Source: SAR324 cluster bacterium (GTDB lineage: Bacteria > SAR324 > NAC60-12). Taken from it: 64,000 nucleotides of DNA. Where the stretch lies: assembly GCA_028281495.1 (NCBI GenBank), contig JANQJU010000092.1:18715-82714 (forward strand), given 5' to 3'. The notes beneath the pieces were generated by a model. That model saw nothing but the letters and a program-made list of their open reading frames with translations. It ran no database searches and was not told the DNA's origin. Made by a program: the position numbers and the translations under genes. Below are positions 55,001 to 63,293 of this stretch, piece by piece (positions within the stretch are counted from its first letter, which is position 1; the number at the start of each line of letters is the position of its first letter).

Positions 55001-55069
55001 CAAGGGCAAGTCTCAGCGAAACAAGTTTTACAGAAGCTAACGCCAGCCAATTCGGCCAATTCCAGGTAA
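52040..55069 (+). CDS. Fusion: multi-span membrane domain, spermidine synthase-like domain, Sel1 repeats
   Basis: 1009 residues from the ATG at 52040, just after the recQ stop. Residues ~1-420 form many membrane helices of the type found in fused MFS/spermidine-synthase proteins (LFQVQPIIGRYILPWFGGSPAVW). Residues ~525-700 form a class I methyltransferase-like/spermidine synthase-like fold (IGVIGLGIGTLAAYG, YEINPQV, VVDAFTGDAIPIHLL). Residues ~755-1000 are about seven Sel1-like repeats (e.g. AQYNLGIMYQTGSG). The catalytic part resembles aminopropyltransferases, but the substrate of such membrane fusions is unknown. The Sel1 tail suggests protein binding. The 3' end overlaps the convergent DUF3750 gene by 33 bp. 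Confidence 0.88.
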   Translation: MWHYALTLFLSAFLLFQVQPIIGRYILPWFGGSPAVWTTALLFFQIGLLAGYAYVHWLARRPRIRRQVQIHLLLLMVSLLVLPITPDTSWEPAGPEQPVLKILMLLLISVGGPYLLLSSTSPLLQSWFGKTEIDRSPYRLFALSNLGSLMGLVTYPFLVEPHWGVHSQTTIWSAGYGVFVLMSMGVGYRIFRQSTAQFQFHPTSPSFTQAPNHVSFFDRFLWLVLSASGVILLLAVSNQLTQNVAPIPLLWVLPLALYLLSFILCFEYERWYRRRIIIPTLGGVLILTAYLLNQKGLPHLYEEILIYSALLFVGCVACHGELVKIKPMSAELTSFYLYVALGGVLGGIFVSIVAPLIFNGYWEFHVALLTVFGATGICLIRDVAKQRNLHSRPRILPLLSLSFVLSGLVLLYAIWKPIEDQNQSVIAAYRNFYGVLRVEETGTNTQFARRILRNGAIQHGFQFTDVALRHNLTSYFGPDSGIGLAMRYYVATSDSGHTNLKLHPHSLEQPKTLLKDSMNGFNEVPNDTGSRNYHIGVIGLGIGTLAAYGQEGDRFRFYEINPQVTEVAQTHFSYLKDTEAEFEIIHNDARMALAQEWKLHGSLKFDILVVDAFTGDAIPIHLLTNEAYRLYWQHLKSSGILAIHISNRNLDLAPVIQGLAQTSKHQIALIINRSNPYGIYSSSWMLVSNNMAFLQHPIVQPHLRPLPKKSIVWTDDYSNLWKTFREGLGQEVFQWSFDQDDVFVKATNLFYGLEGTQNYKQALLWFQQAANKGDTEAKRYLGYMFQNGLGTERNYETSVKWYADAAKQGDAEAQNNLAHLFHNGLGVEKNHDTAFHWFWRAAKQGHAEGQYNLGIMYQTGSGIDQDFKEAAHWFLKSSLQGNRQAQNNLGLLYDTGQGVAKNSKEAMRWYRRAAEQGYAKAQHNLGLLYSNGVGVPRNYKEAARWIRRAAEQDHALAQYNLGIMYYQGLGMEQNRDRALKWLGKASDQGQVSAKQVLQKLTPANSANSR

Positions 55070-55777
55070 TTTGATGGCAGGTCCTAACGGATCAATACCA
55101 GCTGCCAAACCCAGAAAATTCAATTCTAAGCCTTCTTCCCGTGCAACTGTAATCCCTACAACACCAAAGACGGATAGCTGATATCCGGTGCCACTCGGTG
55201 CCCGGATGAAAGGTTGATTCAACGGCGTAAAATCCTTTCCGATAGCGGTCACTGGAAGATCCAGTTCGAGTTCAGGCACTTCTCGTATCACATGGGCAAT
55301 GAAGGTGTTGCTATTGGGGCCAGGCCAAACCGTATACTCGCGTTCATAAGGATAAGATTCCACTGCCGCCTGAATTTTGGGAATCACAGCAGCGGCCCGC
55401 TCTCCTCGCCATTCCAATAACACTTCTGGTTTATGTCCGTACCAATATCGATCCGGTATATCGGAATGCACGACCACGGCAGAGCCACCGCGATAGGCCC
55501 GCCAACCTACCACTTGATAGTTTGTATAGTATTCATCCTGTGGTTTCACGGCAATCCACATATGCACAGCGAAGATCCCTCTCCAATTATAAGCCCGAGC
55601 GGCATAGACCTGCACCACGGCTTCATGCGTTTTCGAAGGATGAGGAGCAAGATTAGCACTTTCTCGGCTAGCAGTTTGCCAATTGGTATCGAGACGTACT
55701 GAACAACTGAAAAGGGCTAAAACCGGTCCTAAGAAAAAAATACAAAACCAAATTAATGTGAAGTAGTGCCATTTCAT
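55037..55777 (-). CDS. DUF3750 envelope protein
   Basis: About 246 residues from the ATG at 55777 (an in-frame TTG lies 27 nt upstream). N-terminal hydrophobic segment ending LALFSC, a possible but imperfect lipobox. The body, with YAARAYNWRGIFAVHMWIAVKP, YEVVGWRAY-like (YQVVGWRAY), WPGPNSNTFIAHVIREVPEL and a closing GLEL/LPGIGRIG, matches DUF3750, a proteobacterial envelope family without known function. The His in FAVHMW and Asn/Ser in GPNSNTF look like possible active-site residues; inference. Confidence 0.8.
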   Translation of the reverse strand: MKWHYFTLIWFCIFFLGPVLALFSCSVRLDTNWQTASRESANLAPHPSKTHEAVVQVYAARAYNWRGIFAVHMWIAVKPQDEYYTNYQVVGWRAYRGGSAVVVHSDIPDRYWYGHKPEVLLEWRGERAAAVIPKIQAAVESYPYEREYTVWPGPNSNTFIAHVIREVPELELDLPVTAIGKDFTPLNQPFIRAPSGTGYQLSVFGVVGITVAREEGLELNFLGLAAGIDPLGPAIKLPGIGRIGWR

Positions 55778-55926
55778 AAGTAACTCAGATTCCTTACGTT
55801 TCAACCTAGATTCTGATATATCATTAATATCGTGATGACTTGAGCACTTATCTTACATCAAGGCCATCTGCATTATTTCAACTTCATATTTAGCCAGCAG
55901 CTTTAAGCACTCTGGAAAGGATAAAG

Positions 55927-56757
55927 ATGTTTATTAATTCTCAAGCCCGCATGAAAGAATTATCCCAGATGCCAGATCACGAGATCAACGTGGTCGAAGC
56001 TGCACTCGTGATCGCTTCCGAAACCTACCCCGATTTAGACATCGCTCAATATCTCACCAAAGTAGAGCAATTGGCTGAAGAAGCCGAAAACTATATGCAG
56101 CCTGCCCTCAATCTGGCTGAACGTGTGTCACAAATGAATGAATTTTTGTTCGTTGCCAAAGAATTTGTCGGCAATGATGACGATTACTACGACCCTCGCA
56201 ATAGTTTCCTTAACGAAGTTCTCGACCGCAAAACCGGCATCCCGATTACATTAGCAATCGTTTATATAGGAGTAGCACAACACTTAGGTGAATCGGTGTA
56301 TGGAATTAATTTTCCAGGACATTTTTTGATGAAGTGGGTCGGAGTTGCTGAAGAAATTCTGATCGATCCGTTTTTTGGCAAAGTGATTTCCTTAGAAGAA
56401 TGTGAGCAGAAATTTGCCGCTTTTATCGGAAAAGATATGCGCCTCGAAGCAAAACACCTGCGAAAAGCGTCTTCACGGGACATTTTGATTCGGATTTTGC
56501 GTAATCTCAAAGGAGTGTATCTACAAAAACAGCGATTCGAAGATGTGCTTTCGTGCAGTCATAGGATTCTGCTACTCAATCCGGATCTCTCTATGGAATA
56601 CCGAGACCGCGGGCTTGTCTACTACCAACTGGAGTGCTTCCAAGAAGCAGCCGCGGATTTAGAAGCGTTTTTACAAATGGAGCCAAGCGATGTGTCTTCA
56701 AAGCTAGTCCGCAATCAATTGGAAACGATCCGCTCCCAAGCACGCCGGGTTAATTGA
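55927..56757 (+). CDS. SirB1-like protein: transglutaminase-like core plus TPR
   Basis: 276 residues; ATG with AAGGA 5 nt upstream. The central stretch PRNSFLNEVLDRKTGIPITLAIVYIGVAQHLG and YGINFPGHFLMK matches the SirB1/transglutaminase-like core 2 family (PF13369). The C-terminal ~90 residues form TPR-like helices (YYQLECFQEAAADLEAFL). The usual Cys of true transglutaminases is not evident, so it is probably non-enzymatic. Role in the cell unknown. Confidence 0.88.
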   Translation: MFINSQARMKELSQMPDHEINVVEAALVIASETYPDLDIAQYLTKVEQLAEEAENYMQPALNLAERVSQMNEFLFVAKEFVGNDDDYYDPRNSFLNEVLDRKTGIPITLAIVYIGVAQHLGESVYGINFPGHFLMKWVGVAEEILIDPFFGKVISLEECEQKFAAFIGKDMRLEAKHLRKASSRDILIRILRNLKGVYLQKQRFEDVLSCSHRILLLNPDLSMEYRDRGLVYYQLECFQEAAADLEAFLQMEPSDVSSKLVRNQLETIRSQARRVN

Positions 56758-56838
56758 TTGACGCAATTTTTTAGCCTGCCCCAACTTTTGAACCTTTAAG
56801 CGTCAGCAGGCTATTGCAGATGTTTCCATTTCGAAAGA

Positions 56839-58383
56839 TTACCAATCCAGAAACTCTTCACCTTGCCCTGTTGTTTTTTTGTGGATTGGGTTGGAACGAG
56901 GAGTTTGAGGCACCTGTATCAACGCCCTAGAAGAGGCGGCTACATTCATTGGGGCGGGGGGCATACTTGGCGAAACATTTGAGGGTGCCATGGGGGAAGA
57001 ATCATCCGAGCTTTTTCCTTGGACAATACTTGCAATTTGGTGAGTCATGTTTTGGGCCGAATCTGCCAAAGTGGCAGCAAACACAGAATTTTCATTGGCT
57101 GTTACTGAGATTTGATTGATGCCATCCTTGATACTACTCGAAGTGGCAGCTTGTTCCTCGGTCGCGGCAGAAATTTGTTCGACCATCTCGGCAGTCCGAT
57201 TAACGTGTTCAATGATCCCCCCTAGCATTTGACCAGCTTCATGAGACAACTCCACCCCATTCCCAACCAATTCAGAACTTTCTTTGATCAGCTGACCAAT
57301 TTCAGATGCTGCTTTTGCGCTCCGCTCAGCGAGTTTCCGCACTTCATCCGCAACCACCGCAAAACCTTTACCATGCTCACCTGCACGCGCGGATTCAATG
57401 GAAGCGTTCAAGGCTAACAGATTGGTTTGTTCGGCAATTTCTGAAATCACGCCAATGATGTCATTGATCTTTTGAGACGATTGACTGATCTGATTCATCG
57501 CATCCACCGCCTGTTGTACCGCTCCTTGTCCTGATTGCGCTTGATTCACCGAATCGTGTGCTGCATTAGAAACGTTGCTGGCGTTCTCTGCAATATCCTG
57601 GATCGAAGCAATCAACTCTTGTAAAGACGCAGTCGCTTCTTCAACAGCCGCACTTTGACTTTGCGAACTAGAAGACAATTGAGAAGAAGAACTCGTCACC
57701 TCTCCTGCTAAAGAACTGATTGTCAGCAAGCCACTTTTTACGCTCCGCAACACAAACGCCGCAACAAATAAAGCAATGCCAACCACGATGAATAAAGTGG
57801 AAAGAACCCGGATGATAAAACCTCGAATTTGAATGTCCAGATCATCCACATAAACTCCAGTCCCAACAATCCACCCCCAAGGTTCATAGAGCTTGACATA
57901 AGAGATTTTTGGGACAGGGGCATCCGAGCCGGGTTTTGGCCACAGATAACGAACCATCCCACCACCTTGACGTGCTTTTTCTGTTAGTTCGATGAACCAC
58001 AATTTACCGTCTTTATCTTTCAGGCCCGATTGATCTTTTCCAACCAAGTCTTTGACGAAGGGGTGCATCAACATAATGTTGTCCAAGTTATGAATCCAAA
58101 AGTAATCATCGCGGTTATAACGCAGAGTCTCAACTTGAGCAGAAGCGCGAGCTTGAGCTTCAGCTAATGTCATTTCGCCTGCCCGGACTTTTGCACCATG
58201 TTCTTCCAGAATTCCAATAGCCACTTCCACCAAATTTCGAGTGTTGTCGGTTTTGGAACCTTCCAATGCTTTCTCGAAAATGGGCAGTATGTAGAAAATG
58301 CCGACTAAAAGTAAGGGGATGACTGAAACCAAAGTCAATCCTACTATTTTTGAATAGATACCTAGCCCTTTGAAGATCCGCAT
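56839..58383 (-). CDS. Methyl-accepting chemotaxis protein with sCache_2 sensor
   Basis: 514 residues from the ATG at 58383, chosen because GAGGTG lies 4-5 nt upstream and the protein then has the normal short cytosolic start before the first membrane helix. Longer in-frame starts reach 58488. TM1 (~12-35), a periplasmic sCache_2 domain (YNRDDYFWIHNLDN, WGWIVGTGVYVDDL), TM2 (~185-210), then a coiled-coil signalling domain with the conserved tip IAEQTNLLALNASIESARAG and GFAVVADEVRKLAERS. No HAMP is obvious. Cache sensors of this type often bind small carboxylates. No che genes nearby. The tail ends EEFLDW, not a clear CheR-binding pentapeptide. Confidence 0.93.
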   Translation of the reverse strand: MRIFKGLGIYSKIVGLTLVSVIPLLLVGIFYILPIFEKALEGSKTDNTRNLVEVAIGILEEHGAKVRAGEMTLAEAQARASAQVETLRYNRDDYFWIHNLDNIMLMHPFVKDLVGKDQSGLKDKDGKLWFIELTEKARQGGGMVRYLWPKPGSDAPVPKISYVKLYEPWGWIVGTGVYVDDLDIQIRGFIIRVLSTLFIVVGIALFVAAFVLRSVKSGLLTISSLAGEVTSSSSQLSSSSQSQSAAVEEATASLQELIASIQDIAENASNVSNAAHDSVNQAQSGQGAVQQAVDAMNQISQSSQKINDIIGVISEIAEQTNLLALNASIESARAGEHGKGFAVVADEVRKLAERSAKAASEIGQLIKESSELVGNGVELSHEAGQMLGGIIEHVNRTAEMVEQISAATEEQAATSSSIKDGINQISVTANENSVFAATLADSAQNMTHQIASIVQGKSSDDSSPMAPSNVSPSMPPAPMNVAASSRALIQVPQTPRSNPIHKKTTGQGEEFLDW

Positions 58384-58724
58384 ATCACCTCTCATCATTG
58401 ATTTTTGTTGTGTCATCGTTTCAATTTCTTTCCTAAGTGTACTGCAAAACCTATGCGATTGTCTCTTGCTCCCTCGCATTTTCGTCATGCTTTTTCACAG
58501 GCCCAACTTCAGATTCCTTTTTGAATCTTCAGCCAATTCAGATTCGATGGGCTTATTTGCGAGTTTGCAAGCCTTACAGACTCTTTATATCGATCTAATT
58601 TTTAGATCATTATAATAAAATCTTTATTCTTTTTTTCTATTAAGATCTTCGCCATAATCTTCTCAGATTTCCTGAGGAACATTCCTCACACATAAACCTG
58701 ATCCTTAAGAACATAGGAGGAATT
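58384..58724. other. 341-bp divergent regulatory region
   Basis: It lies between the chemoreceptor (-) and pirin (+) genes. It holds two perfect inverted repeats: GATCTAA-ttt-TTAGATC (58592-58608) and the palindrome at 58673-58688. No gene recognised apart from the possible N-terminal extension of the chemoreceptor. Confidence 0.55.
58673..58688. promoter_or_regulatory. Palindromic operator candidate upstream of pirin
   Basis: TGAGGAACATTCCTCA has two perfect 7-bp arms around a CA centre, ending 36 nt before the pirin start and just before its AGGAGG site. Size and symmetry suit a dimeric repressor (TetR, MarR or ArsR type). No regulator gene is adjacent, so the binding protein is unknown. 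Confidence 0.5.
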
Positions 58725-59423
58725 ATGATTACGACACGTCAATCAAATGATCGCGGACACGCTAACCATGGCTGGTTAGATTCTTATCACACCTTTTCGT
58801 TTTCATCTTATTATGATCCTCGGCATATGGGGTTTCGTGATCTCCGGGTAATCAACGAAGATCGAGTACAGCCAGGAGCTGGCTTTCCGACCCACTCGCA
58901 TCAAGATATGGAGATTATCTCTTATGTGATCGAGGGTGCTCTTGAGCATAAAGATAGCATGGGCAATAGTTCGATAATTCGTCCTGGAGAAGTCCAACGT
59001 ATGACGGCAGGAACTGGGGTGACCCATAGCGAATACAATCAATCGAAAGAAGAAAAAGTGCACTTTCTTCAGATTTGGATCAAACCGGCTCAATACGCCA
59101 TTCCTCCGGGATATGAACAAAAAAATTTCAGTGATTCGGCACAACCGGGTGAGTTGACGTTGGTAGCTTCTCAAGATGGAAGATTCAATTCGGTGACTGT
59201 GCACCAAGATGTCAACCTTTACGTTGGCAAGCTCGAATCCGGGGCGGCGAGTGATTATCAAGTGCCTCAGGGGCGTCACGTTTGGGTTCAAGTCGTCCGA
59301 GGTGCTATCGACGTCAATGGCTTGGAGCTGAACGTGAGTGATGGTGCTGCCATCTCAGAAGAAAAACAGCTCCGATTTGAAGCCAAAGCAAGCAGCGAGT
59401 TTTTAGTCTTTGATTTGAACTGA
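58725..59423 (+). CDS. Pirin family protein (YhhW-type quercetinase-like)
   Basis: 232 residues; ATG behind a perfect AGGAGG. Bicupin with metal ligands His57, His59, His101 and Glu103, the same numbers as in E. coli YhhW, which cleaves quercetin in vitro. GFRDLRVINEDRV and the PTHSHQDMEIISYV block are family marks. Probably a cytosolic redox or stress-linked metal dioxygenase. The palindrome upstream suggests induced expression. Confidence 0.95.
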   Translation: MITTRQSNDRGHANHGWLDSYHTFSFSSYYDPRHMGFRDLRVINEDRVQPGAGFPTHSHQDMEIISYVIEGALEHKDSMGNSSIIRPGEVQRMTAGTGVTHSEYNQSKEEKVHFLQIWIKPAQYAIPPGYEQKNFSDSAQPGELTLVASQDGRFNSVTVHQDVNLYVGKLESGAASDYQVPQGRHVWVQVVRGAIDVNGLELNVSDGAAISEEKQLRFEAKASSEFLVFDLN

Positions 59424-59584
59424 ATGTCAGCAGTTCCCCTCATAGCACCTCTAAAAGAATTACCGCTATGACTTTACCGGAAGACATGAGATAGACTAAA
59501 ATTTAATTTTGGTCACCCTCACAAGAGAAGGGGAATCTTGATAGGGTTCCCCAAACTATCTAACCCAGAGAAGGAGAATAAATT

Positions 59585-60187
59585 ATGCAAAAACCTGCTG
59601 AAACAGCTTATCTTGTTCATGATCTCATTCGAGACCGATGGAGTCCTCGTGCTTATTCCGCCGAATCGGTAGAACCAGAAAAGCTAGGTAGTCTCTTGGA
59701 GGCGGCACGGTGGGCTGCGTCGTGTTTCAATGAGCAACCCTGGCGTTTTTTAGTTGCCACTAAAGATCAACCTGAAGAATACGAGCGTCTACTCAATTGC
59801 TTGGTTGAAGGAAACATCAGCTGGGCAAAAGCAGCTCCGGTTCTCATGATCAGTGTGGCTAAAAAAACGTTCACTCGAAATGGCCGTGATAACCGTCATG
59901 GAGTTCACGATGTGGGTCTCGCTGTGGGCAACCTTAGCGCGCAAGCCACTGCAATGGGACTAGCGGTGCACCAAATGGCGGGGTTCTTGGTGGACAAAAC
60001 CCGAGAAGAATATGGCATTCCCGATGACTTCGAGCCAGTCGCAGCGATTGCCATTGGCTATCCAGGGAAAGCGGAAGATCTTCCCGAAGCACTGCAAGAG
60101 AAAGAGAACGCGCCTCGATCTCGAAAACCCTTGGCAGAAATTGCATTCACAGGAGGGTGGGATGTTCCTTCGTCAGTCATAAAATAG
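59585..60187 (+). CDS. Nitroreductase family FMN enzyme
   Basis: 200 residues; ATG with AAGGAG 8 nt upstream. N-terminal RDRWSPRAYS, AARWAASCFNEQPWRF, then HDVGLAVGNLSAQATAMGL and IAIGYPG match the nitroreductase fold: FMN-bound homodimers that reduce nitro groups, quinones or enones with NAD(P)H. Arg18/Ser20 (RWS) and the NEQPWR stretch contact FMN. A GGGGAA/TTCCCC inverted repeat lies in its leader (about 59530-59550). It follows pirin on the same strand. Confidence 0.9.
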   Translation: MQKPAETAYLVHDLIRDRWSPRAYSAESVEPEKLGSLLEAARWAASCFNEQPWRFLVATKDQPEEYERLLNCLVEGNISWAKAAPVLMISVAKKTFTRNGRDNRHGVHDVGLAVGNLSAQATAMGLAVHQMAGFLVDKTREEYGIPDDFEPVAAIAIGYPGKAEDLPEALQEKENAPRSRKPLAEIAFTGGWDVPSSVIK

Positions 60188-60232
60188 AAGCTGGCCGTGG
60201 ATACGCATTAAAATTTTTACGGAAAACTGCTT

Positions 60233-60952
60233 ATGCAACCCACCATTTTGATTGTAGAAGATGAACCCGCAATTGCAGAAAATATCCGTTATGCTTTAGA
60301 GACTGAGCGGCTTCAACCAGTTTGGCATGCTACGGGGGGTCAAGTTTTGGAATTGCTTGCTCAAACCCCGGTGGATTTAATCATTTTGGATATCGGTCTT
60401 CCCGACATCAATGGGTTCGATCTATGCAGAACCATTCGGCAGCACCACTCAACGCCCGTGCTATTCCTCACGGCCCGGGATCATGAAATTGATCGAGTCG
60501 TGGGGTTAGAAATAGGAGCGGACGATTATGTGGTAAAACCGTTCAGTCCCAGAGAACTCGTGGCACGGGTCAAAGCGATTCTAAGACGAACACAGGCTTC
60601 CCGCTCAACCTATCCTCTCAGTCAATCCCCCCTTCAGCCACCCTCATCGGATCCTCAATCTTTTCCCTTTGTCTTGGATGAAGAACGCAGTCGGATTGTG
60701 TACCACGGGACAACACTGGAGTTATCTCGATATGAATATCGGATCTTAAAAATCCTAATCCGGAGGCCCGGACAAATTTTCTCGCGAGACCATTTGATGG
60801 AAATGGCCTGGGAGGAACCGGAAACCAGCTTGGATCGTACTGTGGATGCTCATATCAAAAACCTCCGACATAAGTTAAAAAATGTAATGCCACAAGACGA
60901 TCCAATACAAACCCACCGGGGCATGGGATACTCGCTAAAAGAGGATTTGTGA
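60233..60952 (+). CDS. creB: OmpR-family response regulator, CreB-like
   Basis: 239 residues. Receiver domain with acidic pocket VEDE, phosphoacceptor Asp53 in ILDIGLPD, Thr in FLTARD and Lys in VVKPFSPREL. After a Ser/Pro/Gln linker (~120-145) comes a winged-helix DNA-binding domain (SRYEYRILKILIRRPGQIFSRDHLM, DRTVDAHIKNLRHKL). Best likeness is CreB, which controls carbon-source and beta-lactam response genes. Its stop overlaps the sensor's GTG by 4 bp. Confidence 0.9.
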   Translation: MQPTILIVEDEPAIAENIRYALETERLQPVWHATGGQVLELLAQTPVDLIILDIGLPDINGFDLCRTIRQHHSTPVLFLTARDHEIDRVVGLEIGADDYVVKPFSPRELVARVKAILRRTQASRSTYPLSQSPLQPPSSDPQSFPFVLDEERSRIVYHGTTLELSRYEYRILKILIRRPGQIFSRDHLMEMAWEEPETSLDRTVDAHIKNLRHKLKNVMPQDDPIQTHRGMGYSLKEDL

Positions 60953-62394
60953 AACTGCAAACTCGGATCTTTTTGAGTTTCTTCATTATTTTCGGAGGTG
61001 GGTTTTATTATTTAGCCGATGAGGTGATGGAAGATTTGCGTGTTCGCTATCTGGAAGGAGTGGAAGAAGCCCTAGTCGATCAAGCTCATCTCTTAGCAGA
61101 GTGGATCAGCCAATCCATGGAAGCTGAAACTTTTGATTCTGAGCGGCTTCATCGAATTTTTCAAAAAACATATGAACGTACCTTCGAAGCAAAAATCTAT
61201 AAACTCGTGAAAACCCATGTGGACCTGCGAGTCTACATTACGGACTCCTCCGGCTGGGTCGTGTTTGATTCAGAGCACCAAGATGAAGGAGCTGATTATT
61301 CACAATGGCGTGACGTGTTTCTTACCTTAAAAGGGGAGTATGGCGCACGAGCAACACTGTTGGACCCCGAAGATCCGGATACAACAATTCTATATATCGC
61401 CGCTCCCATCCGGGTTCAAAATGAAACCGTAGGCGTCCTCACGGTTGCTAAACCGACCACCAACATTCGAACTTTTCTTAAAGCTGCAAAAAACCAAGTC
61501 CTTCAAGTCACCATCATATCTGGAATTGCAGTTCTCCTTCTCAGTCTAATCATGACCTATTGGGTCACGCGACCGATCCAACTACTCACTCGATATGCCA
61601 AGGTTATCCGACGTGGCAATCAGGCAACCTTACCCAAACTCGATCAAAGTGAAGTCGGTGAGCTAGGGCGGTCCTTTGAATCAATGCGAGAAGCTTTGGA
61701 AGGCAAACAGTATGTAGAACAGTACATCCAAAGCTTAACTCACGAATTAAAAAGCCCGCTCTCTTCGATCCGAGGAGCAGCGGAGCTTCTCACCGAGGAC
61801 ATGCCTGCTTCCCAGCGGACTCGATTTTTAGAAAACATCCATAGCGAAACGATGCGAATGCAGCAAATCGTTGACCGCCTGTTGCAACTTTCCGCATTGG
61901 AAAACCGCCACTCGTTGCAAACCGTTCAAGATCTCGACTTGCAGGCACTCATTTCAAAGGTAGTGATTCGCCTTGAACCCAAAGCTTCTCAAAAGAACAT
62001 TCAATTGAATGTGCAAATCGGGCCCCCCCAATGGTTTCGAGGCGACGAATTCCTATTGCAGGAAGCTCTGATCAATTTATTGGAAAACGCAATTGATTTC
62101 AGTCCAGTCCACGAAGTCGTTGACATAAAAATTCATACCTCCTCCGCTGAAATACGGCTGACCATCGAAGACAAAGGTCCTGGTATTCCTGAATTTGCTC
62201 TAGACAGAGTGTTCGAAAAGTTCTTTTCTTTGCCTCGCCCCAACACCCAAAAAAAAAGCACCGGTCTGGGTTTGAATTTTGTTCAGGAAATCGCCAAGCT
62301 GCACGGAGGCATGATTCGGTTGGAGTCAAGATCTCCTCAAGGTGTAGAAGCAATCCTATGCCTGCCAGTAAACTCCAAGCCTACGCTGCCCTAA
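60949..62394 (+). CDS. creC: Membrane sensor histidine kinase, CreC-like
   Basis: 481 residues with a GTG start overlapping the regulator stop (GTGA). TM1 (~6-22); a periplasmic domain with the CreC-like block YSQWRDVFLTLKGEYGARAT and YIAAPI; TM2 (~182-204); HAMP (RPIQLLTRYAKVIRRG); phosphoacceptor His265 in LTHELKSPL; then the ATP domain with LLENAIDFS (N box), IEDKGPGIP (G1) and STGLGLNFV (G2). Phosphorylates the 60233 protein. CreD does not follow; two barrel-like proteins do. Confidence 0.92.
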   Translation: MKLQTRIFLSFFIIFGGGFYYLADEVMEDLRVRYLEGVEEALVDQAHLLAEWISQSMEAETFDSERLHRIFQKTYERTFEAKIYKLVKTHVDLRVYITDSSGWVVFDSEHQDEGADYSQWRDVFLTLKGEYGARATLLDPEDPDTTILYIAAPIRVQNETVGVLTVAKPTTNIRTFLKAAKNQVLQVTIISGIAVLLLSLIMTYWVTRPIQLLTRYAKVIRRGNQATLPKLDQSEVGELGRSFESMREALEGKQYVEQYIQSLTHELKSPLSSIRGAAELLTEDMPASQRTRFLENIHSETMRMQQIVDRLLQLSALENRHSLQTVQDLDLQALISKVVIRLEPKASQKNIQLNVQIGPPQWFRGDEFLLQEALINLLENAIDFSPVHEVVDIKIHTSSAEIRLTIEDKGPGIPEFALDRVFEKFFSLPRPNTQKKSTGLGLNFVQEIAKLHGGMIRLESRSPQGVEAILCLPVNSKPTLP

Positions 62395-62530
62395 ATCGAA
62401 AGTTAACTGCCTAGACAGCGATTACTTGCCCCATCATCGATTCATCGGTAAACTCAAGGATGGCTGGCATTGCCTGTGCATTCCCTAAGAAACCCTTACG
62501 AGTGCTTACCCTTGAGCTGGAGAGGTCCAC

Positions 62531-63265
62531 ATGCGTTTTATTATCGTGATCGCTGTAGCGTTGGTGTTGGTTCCAAACGCTTATGCGCAACTCGCCAAAC
62601 AAAAGAAATGGAAAATCGGATTGAATCGCCTCACGACAGGCGTGACCTATAAATATGAAACGGAATATCTCGAAAATCAGGCCGATACCACCACTTCTGA
62701 AATCAGCAAATCGTCTTCCGGGGATGTGTCGAATACTGAATTGATGATCGAATACATCTTTGCAGGACGATTCGGCCTAGAATTCAATTTGAATCTCACT
62801 CCAGGAATTCGCAATTATTCATTTGAAACCAATAACGAAAAGATTGGAGACATCGTTGAATCGGTGCAAAGCGGTTTCTTGTTTGGATCCAATTTGTACT
62901 TTAGCGATCACTCTGCCGATGGATTTAAGTTTTTTGCCGGTTTGCTAACAGGTTCCTTTACGGTCACTCATGTGTATTCCAATGGTGGGGACCGCCCCGC
63001 CAGCCTCACTTCAGAGCAAGAAGCCCTCCTTGCCGACAATTTCAAATCATCGCAAACTTCCTCTAAGACCGTACCGGTCCAAATCATCAAGTTGGGAATG
63101 GACTGGATTCGGGAATCGGTCGGATTTCGTGCTCAGTTTATTACGGTCCAAGCCTCGGAAACGGTCACATCTTCCACTTTGGGCAAAACCGAACAGAATG
63201 AAAAACAAACCGAAACCGTGACCCTCTCCGGCGGCTTAGCACTGGGCATTTTTTCGCATTTTTAA
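62531..63265 (+). CDS. Exported beta-barrel-like protein of unknown family
   Basis: 244 residues; ATG with GGAGAGG upstream. Signal peptide MRFIIVIAVALVLVPNAYAQ with an AYA cleavage site. The mature chain is a run of amphipathic beta-strands (TGVTYKYETEYL, FGLEFNLNLTPGI, GFLFGSNLYF), ends in Phe (GIFSHF), and fits an 8- to 10-strand outer-membrane barrel. No named family recognised. It lies 137 nt after the sensor kinase and may be a target of that system. Confidence 0.72.
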   Translation: MRFIIVIAVALVLVPNAYAQLAKQKKWKIGLNRLTTGVTYKYETEYLENQADTTTSEISKSSSGDVSNTELMIEYIFAGRFGLEFNLNLTPGIRNYSFETNNEKIGDIVESVQSGFLFGSNLYFSDHSADGFKFFAGLLTGSFTVTHVYSNGGDRPASLTSEQEALLADNFKSSQTSSKTVPVQIIKLGMDWIRESVGFRAQFITVQASETVTSSTLGKTEQNEKQTETVTLSGGLALGIFSHF

Positions 63266-63293
63266 TTAGCAATCGTTTCCGAAGGGAGAGCTT

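Noticed and set aside
56772..56813. Perfect 8-bp inverted repeat TAGCCTGC/GCAGGCTA between convergent genes, as a terminator
   Set aside because: The T-run precedes the stem on the + strand and becomes an A-run after it on the - strand, so it does not fit a Rho-independent terminator in either direction. The loop is also long (26 nt).
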